Source: JAGHAJ01 sp964559865 [NCBI: uncultured Synergistota bacterium] (lineage in GTDB: Bacteria > Synergistota > JAGHAJ01). Taken from it: a stretch of DNA of 64,000 nucleotides. Made by a program: the position numbers and the translations under genes. The DNA lies in contig CAZLJD010000041.1 of the NCBI GenBank assembly GCA_964559865.1, forward strand, positions 1 to 64,000, given 5' to 3'. Below the pieces are notes generated by a model that searched no databases, had not been told where the DNA came from, and saw only the letters and a program-made list of their open reading frames with translations. Every line of letters starts with the position of its first letter. Position 1 is the first letter of the stretch. Below are positions 16,252 to 25,647 of the stretch, piece by piece.

Positions 16252-17315
16252 TATCGGAGTACTCAGCTCTTCTGGCAAGAATGAAAGCTGTAAAAAGTGA
16301 CCTCTTGAGCAGGGAAACTTTTCTAAAGCTCGTCGAAGTAAAAACAAACGATGAGGTAGCAAGAATACTTCTTACTACTGCATACGGACCGTATATCAAG
16401 AAGCACAGCAAGGGTGAGCACTACAGGAGGGAATATATAGAAAGAGCCCTACGAGATAGTTTCATGGATGTGTACTTCAAGGCACTTGTATTTCTGCCAA
16501 AAAGTGCAGCGAAGATAGTAAAGGAAGCATTAAGGAGATTCGAATTAGAAAACATAAAGCTTATACTGAGAAGCAGGGGCAAAGAAGACGAGTTTGGACT
16601 TGTAAAAGAAGACCTCATAGATTTGCACTCCTACTCCAAGATACCATTTGAAGAGTTACTAAATCTGAACACGATTGAAGAGGTAGCAGAGCACCTTAGA
16701 GACACCCCTTACGGAAACACTCTAAGAAGGATATCAGAATCCTACAAGGAAGAGGGACTGTTCGCAATAGAGATGGGCCTTGACTACGAGTTTTTCAGAA
16801 GGCTTATAAGTCTCACAAGAAGCCTCCCGTTTCCAGATCAAGATATCATACACTTCTACCTTGGGTTAGAGTGCGACATGTTGAACCTTCTCTGGATACT
16901 CCGTGCAAAGCTCATCCACAAATTCAGTGATGAAGTTGTATTCACATATACACTACCTTTTGGACACTTCATAAGAGACGCAACTCTAAGAAGGATCGTT
17001 AAAATAAACAGTATATCAGAGATGAAATCTGCACTGGAAGGCAATCCATGGGAAACCGTATTTGAGGGTAGCGATCACTTCTCCATCTCAACAGAGGTTA
17101 AAATGAAGAGAAAGTTCTACAACACAGTTATAAACTCACAACTACTTAAAGCAAATCCGTTCTCAATAGCACCATTCATAGAGACACTTACATTAAAGGA
17201 AGTCGAAGTAACAGACATAACGACCATTATCGAAAGTAAAAGATACCAATTAACGCTGGAAGAAATGCAAAAATACCTCATAACTGAAATACCATTAGAG
17301 GTGAGTACCTCGTGA
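16248..17315 (+). CDS. V/A-type ATP synthase subunit C
   Basis: This is the central-axle cap subunit (V/A-ATPase C, called d in the eukaryotic enzyme) that links the rotor stalk to the membrane ring. The 355-residue product is largely helical; the start ISEYSALLARMKAVKSDLLS, the AYGPYIKKHS segment and the KLILRSRG segment are family-like. I place the start at the ATG of 16248, inside the ATGA overlap with subunit H, and not at the GTG five codons upstream. It is immediately followed by subunit I with a four-base overlap. Its location directly after H is not the usual order of bacterial or archaeal operons. Confidence 0.88.
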   Translation: MISEYSALLARMKAVKSDLLSRETFLKLVEVKTNDEVARILLTTAYGPYIKKHSKGEHYRREYIERALRDSFMDVYFKALVFLPKSAAKIVKEALRRFELENIKLILRSRGKEDEFGLVKEDLIDLHSYSKIPFEELLNLNTIEEVAEHLRDTPYGNTLRRISESYKEEGLFAIEMGLDYEFFRRLISLTRSLPFPDQDIIHFYLGLECDMLNLLWILRAKLIHKFSDEVVFTYTLPFGHFIRDATLRRIVKINSISEMKSALEGNPWETVFEGSDHFSISTEVKMKRKFYNTVINSQLLKANPFSIAPFIETLTLKEVEVTDITTIIESKRYQLTLEEMQKYLITEIPLEVSTS

Positions 17316-19225
17316 CGATAGCAAAGCTAAGTCTGCTGCAATGCATAGTGCCGAAAAGATATGCAGCCCCAATAACGCAAATGATATCCATACTTGGGGT
17401 AACAGAAGCGCAAAGCATAAAAGAACTTCAACTACAGTCCAGAGGTGTAGAACCACTCGAAGACAAAGATAGATCCAACAGATGTAAGATCGCACTCTCA
17501 AAAACTATCAACCTGATGAACTACCTGGAACTAGCTCCAAGAAAACTATCCGAGAAAATAGATCCAGCAATAGTAAACCCTCTAAGTGATGAAGATTTCC
17601 AAAAGCTGTCTCTATTAGAACAGAGAGCAAAAGGGATCGTCGAAAGGATAAACATTCTCAAAAGGGAAAAAGAGCGGCTGGAAAACTACACCACAAAGAT
17701 AAAGATGCTGCAAGGCATAAATGTAGAAATGGATGTACTGAAGTCTTTAAGGTTCTCCAAATACTTCTTCGGGAGATTGCCTACTGCCCACCTGCCAAGA
17801 TTGCTAAGAGGGCTTGGAGAAGTAAAAGAAAGCATCTTAGAAATACTGCAGAGAGGAAAGGAAGATACTTTCATATTCGTGATAACCAGCGCTAAAAGGG
17901 CAAAAAGGGTAGAAAGGATTCTAAAAGCCTCTTTCTGCGAAATAATAGACATACCTCTCAAATTTACCGGTCACCCCGAAGATATGCTCAAGAACATAGA
18001 AATCGAGCAAGAACGTACAGACATAGCTATCAAAAACTTCAGGCTAAAACTACATAGGATAGGATTAGCCAATCACGAGTGGATATACGCCCTATGGAAT
18101 AAACTGAAGTGGTCAGAATTCATATTAAGAACTAACACCATGTTCGGTAAAACAAGACACTTTTCTATCCTCTCTTTATGGGTCCCAGAGGAGCATAAAG
18201 AGAAGATAGAAAGAGAAATAGACAAGATAACACAGGGAAGAAACATATGCGAGTGGGTAGATGCAAAGGAGGCACGAAAGAGATACAAAAAGCTTAGGAT
18301 ACCTACCCTACTCAAGAACCGAGGTATATTCAAGCCATTTGAACTGCTCATCTCCGCATATGGCATACCAAGGTACACTGAAATAGACCCCACTCCTCTG
18401 GTGGCAATAACCTTCACATTCATGTTTGGTATGATGTTCGGGGATGTGGGTCATGGTGCTGCTCTCACACTACTTGGGTACATCTTGCAAAAGTCATTAA
18501 AGAAAAGAGCACACGGATTCCTCAAGTTGCTAATAATATGTGGCATAAGCTCAATACTATGGGGTGCTTTATACGGAAGCCTCTTTGGATATGAGGATGT
18601 GATCCCTGCCATATGGACAAGCCCCATGCACGATGTACTCAGATTTCTCGGTATATCTATAGTATGGGGCATCATCATGTTGATAACTGGTTACACACTA
18701 AACATCGTAAACAAAGTAAAAGAAGAGAGAATAAAAGAGCTGTTCAAAGAAGAAAAGGGCGTCCCAGGAATAACATTTTATCTATCCATCATCTTAACAA
18801 TGATATGCTGGGTAGAGAAGTGGAATTATTATATACCGATGGCTATAGCCTTAGGGATACTGGGCATAATGTTTTTACAGGAACTAAAAGAAGGAGGAGG
18901 CGTATTCGAAGTATTTATAAAGCTATTCTCGTTCGTGATAGAAAACATAAGCAATACTATATCCTTCATCCGTGTGGGAGCATTTGCCCTTAACCATGTA
19001 GCACTATCCATGGTAATATTCACACTCAGCAACATGATTACCCCTACATCTACAGGATTAGTAATAAGGATAATGATAATCATATTTGGTAACCTTCTCA
19101 TCATCCTATTTGAAGGATTCATCGTAGGTATTCAGGTAACAAGGCTTGAATTCTATGAGTTTTTCAGCAAGTTCTACCAAGGAGATGGTAGAAGGTTTAA
19201 GCCACTATCTTATATAAAGGAGTGA
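17312..19225 (+). CDS. V/A-type ATP synthase subunit I (a-subunit)
   Basis: This is the 637-residue stator membrane subunit that forms the ion half-channels. The N-terminal half (about 1-340) is soluble and rich in coiled coil; the C-terminal half has about seven membrane segments beginning with MFGMMFGDVGHGAALTL. The FIRVGAFALNHVALS segment in a late helix carries the conserved Arg that faces the c-ring carboxylate. The GTG start overlaps subunit C by four bases and the stop precedes subunit K by 6. The length is normal for the family (about 620-670). Confidence 0.94.
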   Translation: MTIAKLSLLQCIVPKRYAAPITQMISILGVTEAQSIKELQLQSRGVEPLEDKDRSNRCKIALSKTINLMNYLELAPRKLSEKIDPAIVNPLSDEDFQKLSLLEQRAKGIVERINILKREKERLENYTTKIKMLQGINVEMDVLKSLRFSKYFFGRLPTAHLPRLLRGLGEVKESILEILQRGKEDTFIFVITSAKRAKRVERILKASFCEIIDIPLKFTGHPEDMLKNIEIEQERTDIAIKNFRLKLHRIGLANHEWIYALWNKLKWSEFILRTNTMFGKTRHFSILSLWVPEEHKEKIEREIDKITQGRNICEWVDAKEARKRYKKLRIPTLLKNRGIFKPFELLISAYGIPRYTEIDPTPLVAITFTFMFGMMFGDVGHGAALTLLGYILQKSLKKRAHGFLKLLIICGISSILWGALYGSLFGYEDVIPAIWTSPMHDVLRFLGISIVWGIIMLITGYTLNIVNKVKEERIKELFKEEKGVPGITFYLSIILTMICWVEKWNYYIPMAIALGILGIMFLQELKEGGGVFEVFIKLFSFVIENISNTISFIRVGAFALNHVALSMVIFTLSNMITPTSTGLVIRIMIIIFGNLLIILFEGFIVGIQVTRLEFYEFFSKFYQGDGRRFKPLSYIKE

Positions 19226-19231
19226 TGGATC

Positions 19232-19663
19232 GTGAACACGCTTATAGCGGTAATGGGAGGTATAGTGGGTATTACAATTGGCTATGGTTTATACTTAATG
19301 AAAAGGAAAAAAGGAGTAACAAAGCTACCACTATCCTTGATAAGCGTAGGAACATTCATAGGAATATTTACCCTTATATCTTTAAACCTTGGTCATGAAG
19401 CCTTGGCGTCAGCGAGTACCAACACGGTATCTGCTCTTGCATCTCAAGGAGAAAAAGGCCTCGGTTACATAGGTGCCGCGCTTGCAGTAGGTTTAAGTGC
19501 TTTAGGAGCGGGCATAGGTGTTGCCTCAACAGGTGCAGCAACAATAGGTGCGATGTCCGAGAAGCCAGAGATGATGGGAAAGTCACTGGTATTCGTGGGA
19601 CTTGCTGAAGGTATCGCAATATACGGTGTGGTAATAGCCATAATGATCCTCAGCAAGATATAG
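19232..19663 (+). CDS. V/A-type ATP synthase subunit K (c-ring proteolipid)
   Basis: This is the rotor-ring subunit. The 143-residue product has two hydrophobic hairpins. The second (about residues 76-143) is a standard c-subunit hairpin with GAGIGVASTGAATIG, a polar SEKPEMMGK loop and the ion-binding carboxylate in GLAEGIAIYG. The first hairpin (about 1-52) has no carboxylate and is followed by an EALASAST stretch that resembles a signal-peptidase site. So it is either a four-helix protein with one binding site or a pre-protein with an unusual two-helix leader. No Gln/Thr pattern clearly marking a Na+ site is obvious to me, so ion type is left open. The start is GTG. Confidence 0.9.
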   Translation: MNTLIAVMGGIVGITIGYGLYLMKRKKGVTKLPLSLISVGTFIGIFTLISLNLGHEALASASTNTVSALASQGEKGLGYIGAALAVGLSALGAGIGVASTGAATIGAMSEKPEMMGKSLVFVGLAEGIAIYGVVIAIMILSKI

Positions 19664-19665
19664 TC

Positions 19666-19980
19666 ATGGAAAAGAGAATATTTGTATTAGGCAGCAAGGA
19701 TACGGTGGTAGGCTTTAGGCTTGTGGGTGTAGAAGGCTTTGTAGTAAGAAACGAAAAGGAGGCAGAAGACGCACTAAGAGCCCTTGTAGAAAGTGAAAAT
19801 ACAGGGCTCCTAATCATAGATAAATCTACAGCCAACATGGTCAGGGAATTGGTAAACAACATAAAGATAGCCTCCAAGCTACCCATAATTGTAGAAGTAG
19901 CAGATCCAAAAGAAGGCAGCAAAACGGAAAAAGACGCAATAACAAAATTCATAAAAGAGGCCATCGGTATAAGTGTATAA
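19666..19980 (+). CDS. V/A-type ATP synthase subunit F
   Basis: This 104-residue soluble rotor-stalk protein binds subunit D and tunes hydrolysis. The fold signature is visible: an N-terminal strand RIFVLGSKDTVVGFRLVGVEGF, the central LLIIDKSTA strand, and a strand (LPIIVEVADP) followed by a C-terminal helix IKEAIGI. The ATG is two bases after the subunit K stop. It lies before E here, whereas the more common operons place it after C. Confidence 0.9.
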   Translation: MEKRIFVLGSKDTVVGFRLVGVEGFVVRNEKEAEDALRALVESENTGLLIIDKSTANMVRELVNNIKIASKLPIIVEVADPKEGSKTEKDAITKFIKEAIGISV

Positions 19981-19992
19981 GAGGGGATAAAA

Positions 19993-20592
19993 ATGTCTGA
20001 AAGAGATGCTTTAGAAGCATTGAGAAACGACATTCTACAAGAGGCTGTTTTGCAGAAAGAAAGGATTATAGAAAAGTTCAATGAAGAAAAGGAAAGAGAA
20101 TGGAAGGAATTCAAGCAAAAGGTAGATGCAAAGGTGAAATCTATAGAGGAAGACGCAAGGAGAAAGGCATCTCAAATAGAAAAGAAGATCATATCTCTGG
20201 CAGAGCTGGAGGCAAACAAGCAACTATACACAGCAAAAGAGGAAATCATCAAACATATATTTCAAAAGGCAAAAGAAGAAATACTACAAATAAAGAGGAG
20301 AAAGAGCATCTATACCATAATACTCGAAAAACTCATATCAGAAGTAATAAGGACAATGGATACCCAAAAGATAAAGCTAAGGATTAATCCAGAGGATGTA
20401 GAGCTGGTAAAGGAAAAAGTGTTACCACTATTTAAGGGAAAGGATATAGAAATTGTAGAAGACGAGAACATATCCATAGGTGTTATAGGTGAATCTGAAC
20501 ATATGATATTCGATAATACTCTCGAAGGTGTATGGATGAGAAAGGAAGAAAGGCTTAGAACTGTCATAACAGAAGAACTTTTCGAGAAATAA
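19993..20592 (+). CDS. V/A-type ATP synthase subunit E (peripheral stalk)
   Basis: This 199-residue protein has a long N-terminal amphipathic helix rich in Lys/Glu (about residues 1-105) that forms the coiled coil with subunit H, and a globular C-terminal domain with the SIGVIGESEHMIFDNTLEG strand-turn typical of subunit E. A GAGGGG site precedes the ATG. The length is typical. It lies between F and A in the operon. Confidence 0.9.
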   Translation: MSERDALEALRNDILQEAVLQKERIIEKFNEEKEREWKEFKQKVDAKVKSIEEDARRKASQIEKKIISLAELEANKQLYTAKEEIIKHIFQKAKEEILQIKRRKSIYTIILEKLISEVIRTMDTQKIKLRINPEDVELVKEKVLPLFKGKDIEIVEDENISIGVIGESEHMIFDNTLEGVWMRKEERLRTVITEELFEK

Positions 20593-20613
20593 CCCAAAGG
20601 AGTGCATGGGGAC

Positions 20614-22413
20614 ATGAGTGAGATCATAGGCAGTATAGGGAGGATAAATGGACCAGTTGTAAAAGCAAAGGATGTAAAAGAGGCAATGATGTCAGAAATG
20701 GTGGAAGTGGGGGAATCCAAACTCATAGGAGAAATAATCCGTTTAGAAGATGATATAGCTACCATACAGGTGTACGAAGAAACCGAAGGCTTGAAAGTTG
20801 GCGAACCCGTGTACGGAACAGGACAACTACTTTCTGTCGAGCTTGGTCCTGGTTTGTTAACAAACATATTTGATGGCATCCAACGACCACTAACAGCAAT
20901 AAAGAGTGCAACTGGAGACTTTATAGGGAAAGGGGTATCCATACCACCCTTAGACAGAAAAAAGAGATGGCCAACAAAGATGTTAGCAAAAAAGGGTGAT
21001 ACAGTTTCGGAAGGAAACATCATTGCAACGATCAAAGAAACAGAGCTCATAGAACACCGCGTACTTGTACCTACAGGCATCAAAGGAGAAGTAATTTCTG
21101 CTGTGCCAGACGGAGACTACAATATAGAAACTACCATATTAACGGTAAAAACAGAAGACAGAGGAGAAGTGGAACTTAAACTCTACCATAGATGGCCGGT
21201 CAGACACCCAAGGGCTTACAAAGAGAAATTACTACCTGATACTCCCCTACTCACTGGCCAAAGAGTAATAGACACATTTTTCCCTATAGCCAAGGGAGGT
21301 ACTGCCGCTATCCCTGGCGGATTCGGCACAGGTAAAACAGTTACGCAGCACCAACTAGCAAAGTGGTCTGATGCACAAATCATAGTATACATAGGTTGCG
21401 GTGAACGGGGAAACGAAATGACAGAGGTCCTTGAAGAATTCCCCAAACTGATAGATCCCCACAGCAATAGACCCTTAATGGAGAGAACTATCCTGATAGC
21501 AAACACATCTAACATGCCAGTAGCAGCAAGAGAGGCATCGATATACACAGGTATAACCATAGCAGAATATTACCGTGATATGGGCTACGATGTTGCCATA
21601 ATGGCAGATTCCACATCTCGATGGGCTGAGGCATTGAGGGAGATTGCAGGAAGATTGGAAGAAATGCCAGCAGAAGAAGGTTTTCCTGCTTACCTCCCTA
21701 CAAAGCTTGCAGAATTCTACGAAAGGGCTGGAAAGGTGTTAACACTCAGCGGAAAGGTAGGTTCAATAACTATAATTGGTGCTGTATCGCCTCCTGGTGG
21801 TGATTTCTCAGAGCCAGTTACCCAGTATACAAAGAGATTCACAAGATGTTTCTGGGGGTTAGACAAAAACCTTGCAAGTGCAAGGCACTTTCCTTCAATA
21901 AACTGGCTCGAAAGCTATAGTGAATACATAAACGACCTGCAAAAATGGTGGGAGGAAAATGTAGATAAATCCTATAGAGAAATAAGGAATGAGGCAATGG
22001 AGCTACTACAAGAAGAAAGCAAGCTTCAGAGGATAGTCCAGCTCATAGGGGCAGGTGTTCTACCAGACAGCCAAAAGCTTATACTTGAAGCTGCTAGAAT
22101 GATAAAAGACCAGTTCCTTAGGCAAAACGCATTCAGCGAAATAGACAGCTACTCTACCCCAGAAAAGCAAATACACATCCTAAAACTGATAATGGCATAC
22201 TACCAGTGGGCAAGAAGACTGATAAACAAAAAAATACCAATAAGCAAAATAACCTCACTACCTGTTACCACAAAGATCATGCATGTAACTGCAGAGACCC
22301 CGAACGAGCAGATAAAAGAGAAATGCGAATCATTAATGAAGGAGCTTATTGAATCGTTCAAAGGGTTGGAATCGGAGTTTGAAAGGATCAGTAAAAAGCG
22401 CACCCAGGGGTGA
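20614..22413 (+). CDS. V/A-type ATP synthase catalytic subunit A
   Basis: This is the catalytic nucleotide-binding subunit of the soluble head. The product (599 residues) has the large non-homologous insertion typical of A subunits, a P-loop GGFGTGKT near residue 232-239 (many homologues read GPFGSGKT), the [11 protein letters not shown] motif with its catalytic Glu, and [16 protein letters not shown] prefer the ATG at 20614, since the AAAGGAG site overlaps the GTG four codons upstream and is 11 bases from this ATG. It follows E by 21 bases. All catalytic residues I can check are present. Confidence 0.96.
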   Translation: MSEIIGSIGRINGPVVKAKDVKEAMMSEMVEVGESKLIGEIIRLEDDIATIQVYEETEGLKVGEPVYGTGQLLSVELGPGLLTNIFDGIQRPLTAIKSATGDFIGKGVSIPPLDRKKRWPTKMLAKKGDTVSEGNIIATIKETELIEHRVLVPTGIKGEVISAVPDGDYNIETTILTVKTEDRGEVELKLYHRWPVRHPRAYKEKLLPDTPLLTGQRVIDTFFPIAKGGTAAIPGGFGTGKTVTQHQLAKWSDAQIIVYIGCGERGNEMTEVLEEFPKLIDPHSNRPLMERTILIANTSNMPVAAREASIYTGITIAEYYRDMGYDVAIMADSTSRWAEALREIAGRLEEMPAEEGFPAYLPTKLAEFYERAGKVLTLSGKVGSITIIGAVSPPGGDFSEPVTQYTKRFTRCFWGLDKNLASARHFPSINWLESYSEYINDLQKWWEENVDKSYREIRNEAMELLQEESKLQRIVQLIGAGVLPDSQKLILEAARMIKDQFLRQNAFSEIDSYSTPEKQIHILKLIMAYYQWARRLINKKIPISKITSLPVTTKIMHVTAETPNEQIKEKCESLMKELIESFKGLESEFERISKKRTQG

Positions 22414-22419
22414 TAAAAA

Positions 22420-23826
22420 ATGCTTGAGTACAAAGGTATAAAAGAGATAAATGGCCCTCTCATAGTAATAGAAGGTATAAAAGATGTAGGATACGGTGAG
22501 ATGGTAGATGTAATATCTCAAGATGGCAGACGTAGATCCGGCAAAGTAATAGACATAAGCGAAAAGTTAGCAGTGGTTCAGGTTTTTGAAGGCACAGATG
22601 GACTCATACCAAAAGATACCAAGGTGAGATTCAGAGGAAAGACCTTAAGGATACCTGTATCCGAAGAGATGCGAGGGAGGATATTCAACGGCATAGGGGA
22701 ACCCATAGACGGTGGACCTCCGGTTACACCAGAGGAATACTTAGACATCAATGGTCTTCCACTGAACCCTGTATCAAGAGCATACCCCAGAGACTACATC
22801 CAAACAGGAATATCCGCCATAGATGGCAACATGACTCTAATAAGGGGACAGAAACTACCAATATTTTCTGGAGACGGTTTGCCTCATAATGAAATAGCTG
22901 CACAGATTGCAAGACAGGCAAAGATAAGCGAAGAAGAGAATGCAGAATTTAGTATAGTATTTGCTGCAATGGGTATAAAGCACGATACCGCAACATTCTT
23001 TAAGCAGAGCTTCCAAGAAAGTGGTGCACTTAAGAATGTAATTATGTTCCTAAACCTTGCGGATGACCCAGTAATAGAGAGAATCGTCACACCGAGATGT
23101 GCACTGACCGCAGCAGAGTATCTTGCATTCAAAAAGGACATGCACATACTCGTAATAATGATAGATATGACTAACTACTGTGAGGCATTAAGGGAAATGT
23201 CGAGCAGGAGGGGTGAAGTCCCAGCAAGAAAGGGCTACCCAGGATACATGTACTCAGACCTTGCAACAATATACGAAAGAGCAGGAAGAATCATAGGAAA
23301 GAGGGGCTCCATAACTCAGATACCCATATTAACGATGCCCAATGATGATATAACGAATCCTGTGCCAGACCTAACAGGCTACATAACAGAAGGACAAATA
23401 GTTTTAAGCAGAGACCTGTACAATAAGGGCATATACCCTCCAATAAACATACTCCCATCTCTATCAAGATTGATGAAGGACGGCATAGGAAAGGGCAGAA
23501 CAAGAGAAGACCATCCAAATCTATCTGCACAGCTATATGCAGCTTACGCACACAGCCAAGAGGTGAGAAATCTTGCATCAGTGATTGGTGAAGAAGAATT
23601 AAACGAAACAGAAAGGCTATACCTAAAGTTTGGAGAAGAGTTTGAAAGAAAATTCATAAATCAAGGTATGAACGAAGAAAGGACCATGGAAGAAACATTA
23701 AATCTGGGGTGGGAAGTATTATCAATTCTCCCGAGATCCGAACTTTACCGTTTAACAGAAGCAGAGCTCAACAAATACTACAAAAAGGAACTGGTGAAAG
23801 ATGAACATATCTCCAACCAAGAGTAA
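22420..23826 (+). CDS. V/A-type ATP synthase subunit B
   Basis: This is the 468-residue non-catalytic regulatory partner of subunit A. The degenerate nucleotide-binding region ([18 protein letters not shown], without the Walker A Lys) and the [32 protein letters not shown] block are diagnostic when split around their conserved Arg-rich turn. The length is normal. It starts 6 bases after the A stop and its 3' end overlaps subunit D by 26 bases, which suggests translational coupling. Confidence 0.96.
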   Translation: MLEYKGIKEINGPLIVIEGIKDVGYGEMVDVISQDGRRRSGKVIDISEKLAVVQVFEGTDGLIPKDTKVRFRGKTLRIPVSEEMRGRIFNGIGEPIDGGPPVTPEEYLDINGLPLNPVSRAYPRDYIQTGISAIDGNMTLIRGQKLPIFSGDGLPHNEIAAQIARQAKISEEENAEFSIVFAAMGIKHDTATFFKQSFQESGALKNVIMFLNLADDPVIERIVTPRCALTAAEYLAFKKDMHILVIMIDMTNYCEALREMSSRRGEVPARKGYPGYMYSDLATIYERAGRIIGKRGSITQIPILTMPNDDITNPVPDLTGYITEGQIVLSRDLYNKGIYPPINILPSLSRLMKDGIGKGRTREDHPNLSAQLYAAYAHSQEVRNLASVIGEEELNETERLYLKFGEEFERKFINQGMNEERTMEETLNLGWEVLSILPRSELYRLTEAELNKYYKKELVKDEHISNQE

Positions 23827-24427
23827 TCTCATAAAGACAAAAGATATATTAGAACTTGCAAAAATAGGCTATTCTCTGCTCGATCAAAAGCGAAGTGTTC
23901 TGATCTCAGAGATGGCTCAACTAATTGACAGAGCAAAAGAGATACAAGGAGAAATTGATAAGAGGTTTAATAGAGCATACCAATGCCTCAAGGTAACGAA
24001 CGTAACAATGGGTATAGACAATGTGGAAAGGATCGCCATAGGAACACCTCCAACAGCAACCGTAGAGATCATAGAGAAAAGTACTATGGGTGTCACTATT
24101 CCTATAATGTCTCTCAAGAAAGACGACGAAAAACAATCAAAGCTACCCAACTACAGCATCTATAGAACAACCCAAAGCTTGGACACAGCGATAAGAGAGC
24201 TGAAAAACATGCTTGAGTTTATCGTGGAGCTCGCAGAGGTAGAAACATCTGTGTACAGGCTGGCAAAGGAGATAAAATCTACCCAAAAGAGAGCAAATGC
24301 ACTTGAGTACATACTCATACCTCGCTACGAAGCAACAAAAAAATTCATAGAAGAAAGCCTCGAAGAAAAGAGCAGAGAAGAGTTCTTTAAACTCAAAGTC
24401 TTAAAGAAAAAGCACTCAAAGGTATGA
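23801..24427 (+). CDS. V/A-type ATP synthase subunit D
   Basis: This is the central rotor shaft of the head, a 208-residue coiled coil of N- and C-terminal long helices. The start region with [19 protein letters not shown], the [13 protein letters not shown] segment and the C-terminal [14 protein letters not shown] segment are strongly family-like. It is the last gene of the ATPase operon. No terminator hairpin follows; instead the mre11 promoter overlaps its stop codon region. Confidence 0.94.
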   Translation: MNISPTKSNLIKTKDILELAKIGYSLLDQKRSVLISEMAQLIDRAKEIQGEIDKRFNRAYQCLKVTNVTMGIDNVERIAIGTPPTATVEIIEKSTMGVTIPIMSLKKDDEKQSKLPNYSIYRTTQSLDTAIRELKNMLEFIVELAEVETSVYRLAKEIKSTQKRANALEYILIPRYEATKKFIEESLEEKSREEFFKLKVLKKKHSKV

Positions 24428-24453
24428 CAACACCCCCATAAATATGCTATAAT
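24424..24453 (+). promoter_or_regulatory. Promoter of the mre11 operon (apparently leaderless)
   Basis: ATGACA (24424-24429, 5 of 6 to consensus) and a perfect TATAAT (24448-24453) are 18 bases apart, with TG one base before the -10 box. The mre11 ATG begins at 24460, seven bases after the -10 box, where transcription would be expected to start. No ribosome site precedes the ATG. Confidence 0.65.
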
Positions 24454-24459
24454 ATTTGT

Positions 24460-25647
24460 ATGAAGCAACATATAAGAATACTCCACACTGCAGATTGGCA
24501 TGTGGGACTTGAGTCTTGGAAGGCAGACATCCCAACTGACAGAACAGAAGAGATAAAAGACGCACTTCAATTCATGCTCCAGTACGCCCAAAACAATAAT
24601 ATTGACCTTATTATCATATCTGGAGACATCACGGAGCACAGAACGTCACCAAGTGCAGTAGAACACCAAATAGTGCTACACTACCTGAACGAATTTTCAG
24701 CAGTAGCACCAGTAGTTGTCGTTACTGGCAACCACGATTGGGTAGGTCTGCCACAGTTAGATATATTTTCGAAGAAAACTAACATCCACCTCATAAATAG
24801 ATTTTCAAATCCAAACGGTTCACCAGCATCAAGGACACTTCTCATAAAAGAGCAGAAAGTAAAGGTATTTGGCCTACCTTACTTCGATGTTCGGAATCTT
24901 ATAAAAAAGTACATAGAAGAATTGTCCAACACAAGTATGGACATGCTAAAAATACACACATCCAAGATAGAGGAAGCATGCGAACCTGATGCGTGGAACA
25001 TACTCTCTGCGCACATAGCAATAGAAGGTATAAAGTATAGAAACTACATAGAAGATTCCTTAGAATTCAGCATAAACCCTAAACTGCTACCCACAGTAGA
25101 TTACATTGCATTAGGGCACATACACTCCCAAATGCGTATATCGGAAGCACCAACCACAACATGGTTTTCTGGTGCCATAATTCAGAACGACTTTGGAGAA
25201 GAACAAAATCGTGTGGGATTCCTCATAGTAGACTTAGAAGAGGGGAAAAACCCACAGGTTCAACCAGTTGAAACACCCCACAAAAAGCTAAAAAGTATAA
25301 ATGTTACATTAAACACAAACATGGAAAATTGCCTTAAAGAAATAGAAGAAAAAGCCAACATACCCGAGGACTACCTGAGGATCACACTAAGGGTTAATCA
25401 CATTCAAGATCTTCCGCCACTATGGATGTCAAGGATAAGGAACATAAGCAACAAGATCGTAAAGGTAAATGTAGAAGTGGATAAAAAGGAAGATACCATA
25501 AACATATCCGGGATAAAAGAAAAGGCAAAGAACATAAAAGAGCTATTTGAGGAGTATATTGAAAAGACAGAAAATCTTACTGAGGAGGAGAAAGAAGCCA
25601 TAATAAACTACTTCACTACCATATACGAAGAGGTAAAGGAGACATGA
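24460..25647 (+). CDS. Mre11/SbcD-type DNA repair nuclease
   Basis: This is a Mn-dependent metallophosphoesterase with exo/endonuclease activity that works with Rad50 on DNA double-strand ends. The 395-residue product shows the five phosphoesterase motifs: DWHVG near the start, IISGDITEHR, VTGNHDWVG, LSAHIAIEG and ALGHIHSQM. The C-terminal part (about 290-395) would hold the capping and Rad50-binding helices. No Shine-Dalgarno is present and the ATG sits at the expected transcript start. It overlaps rad50 by four bases (ATGA). Confidence 0.93.
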   Translation: MKQHIRILHTADWHVGLESWKADIPTDRTEEIKDALQFMLQYAQNNNIDLIIISGDITEHRTSPSAVEHQIVLHYLNEFSAVAPVVVVTGNHDWVGLPQLDIFSKKTNIHLINRFSNPNGSPASRTLLIKEQKVKVFGLPYFDVRNLIKKYIEELSNTSMDMLKIHTSKIEEACEPDAWNILSAHIAIEGIKYRNYIEDSLEFSINPKLLPTVDYIALGHIHSQMRISEAPTTTWFSGAIIQNDFGEEQNRVGFLIVDLEEGKNPQVQPVETPHKKLKSINVTLNTNMENCLKEIEEKANIPEDYLRITLRVNHIQDLPPLWMSRIRNISNKIVKVNVEVDKKEDTINISGIKEKAKNIKELFEEYIEKTENLTEEEKEAIINYFTTIYEEVKET

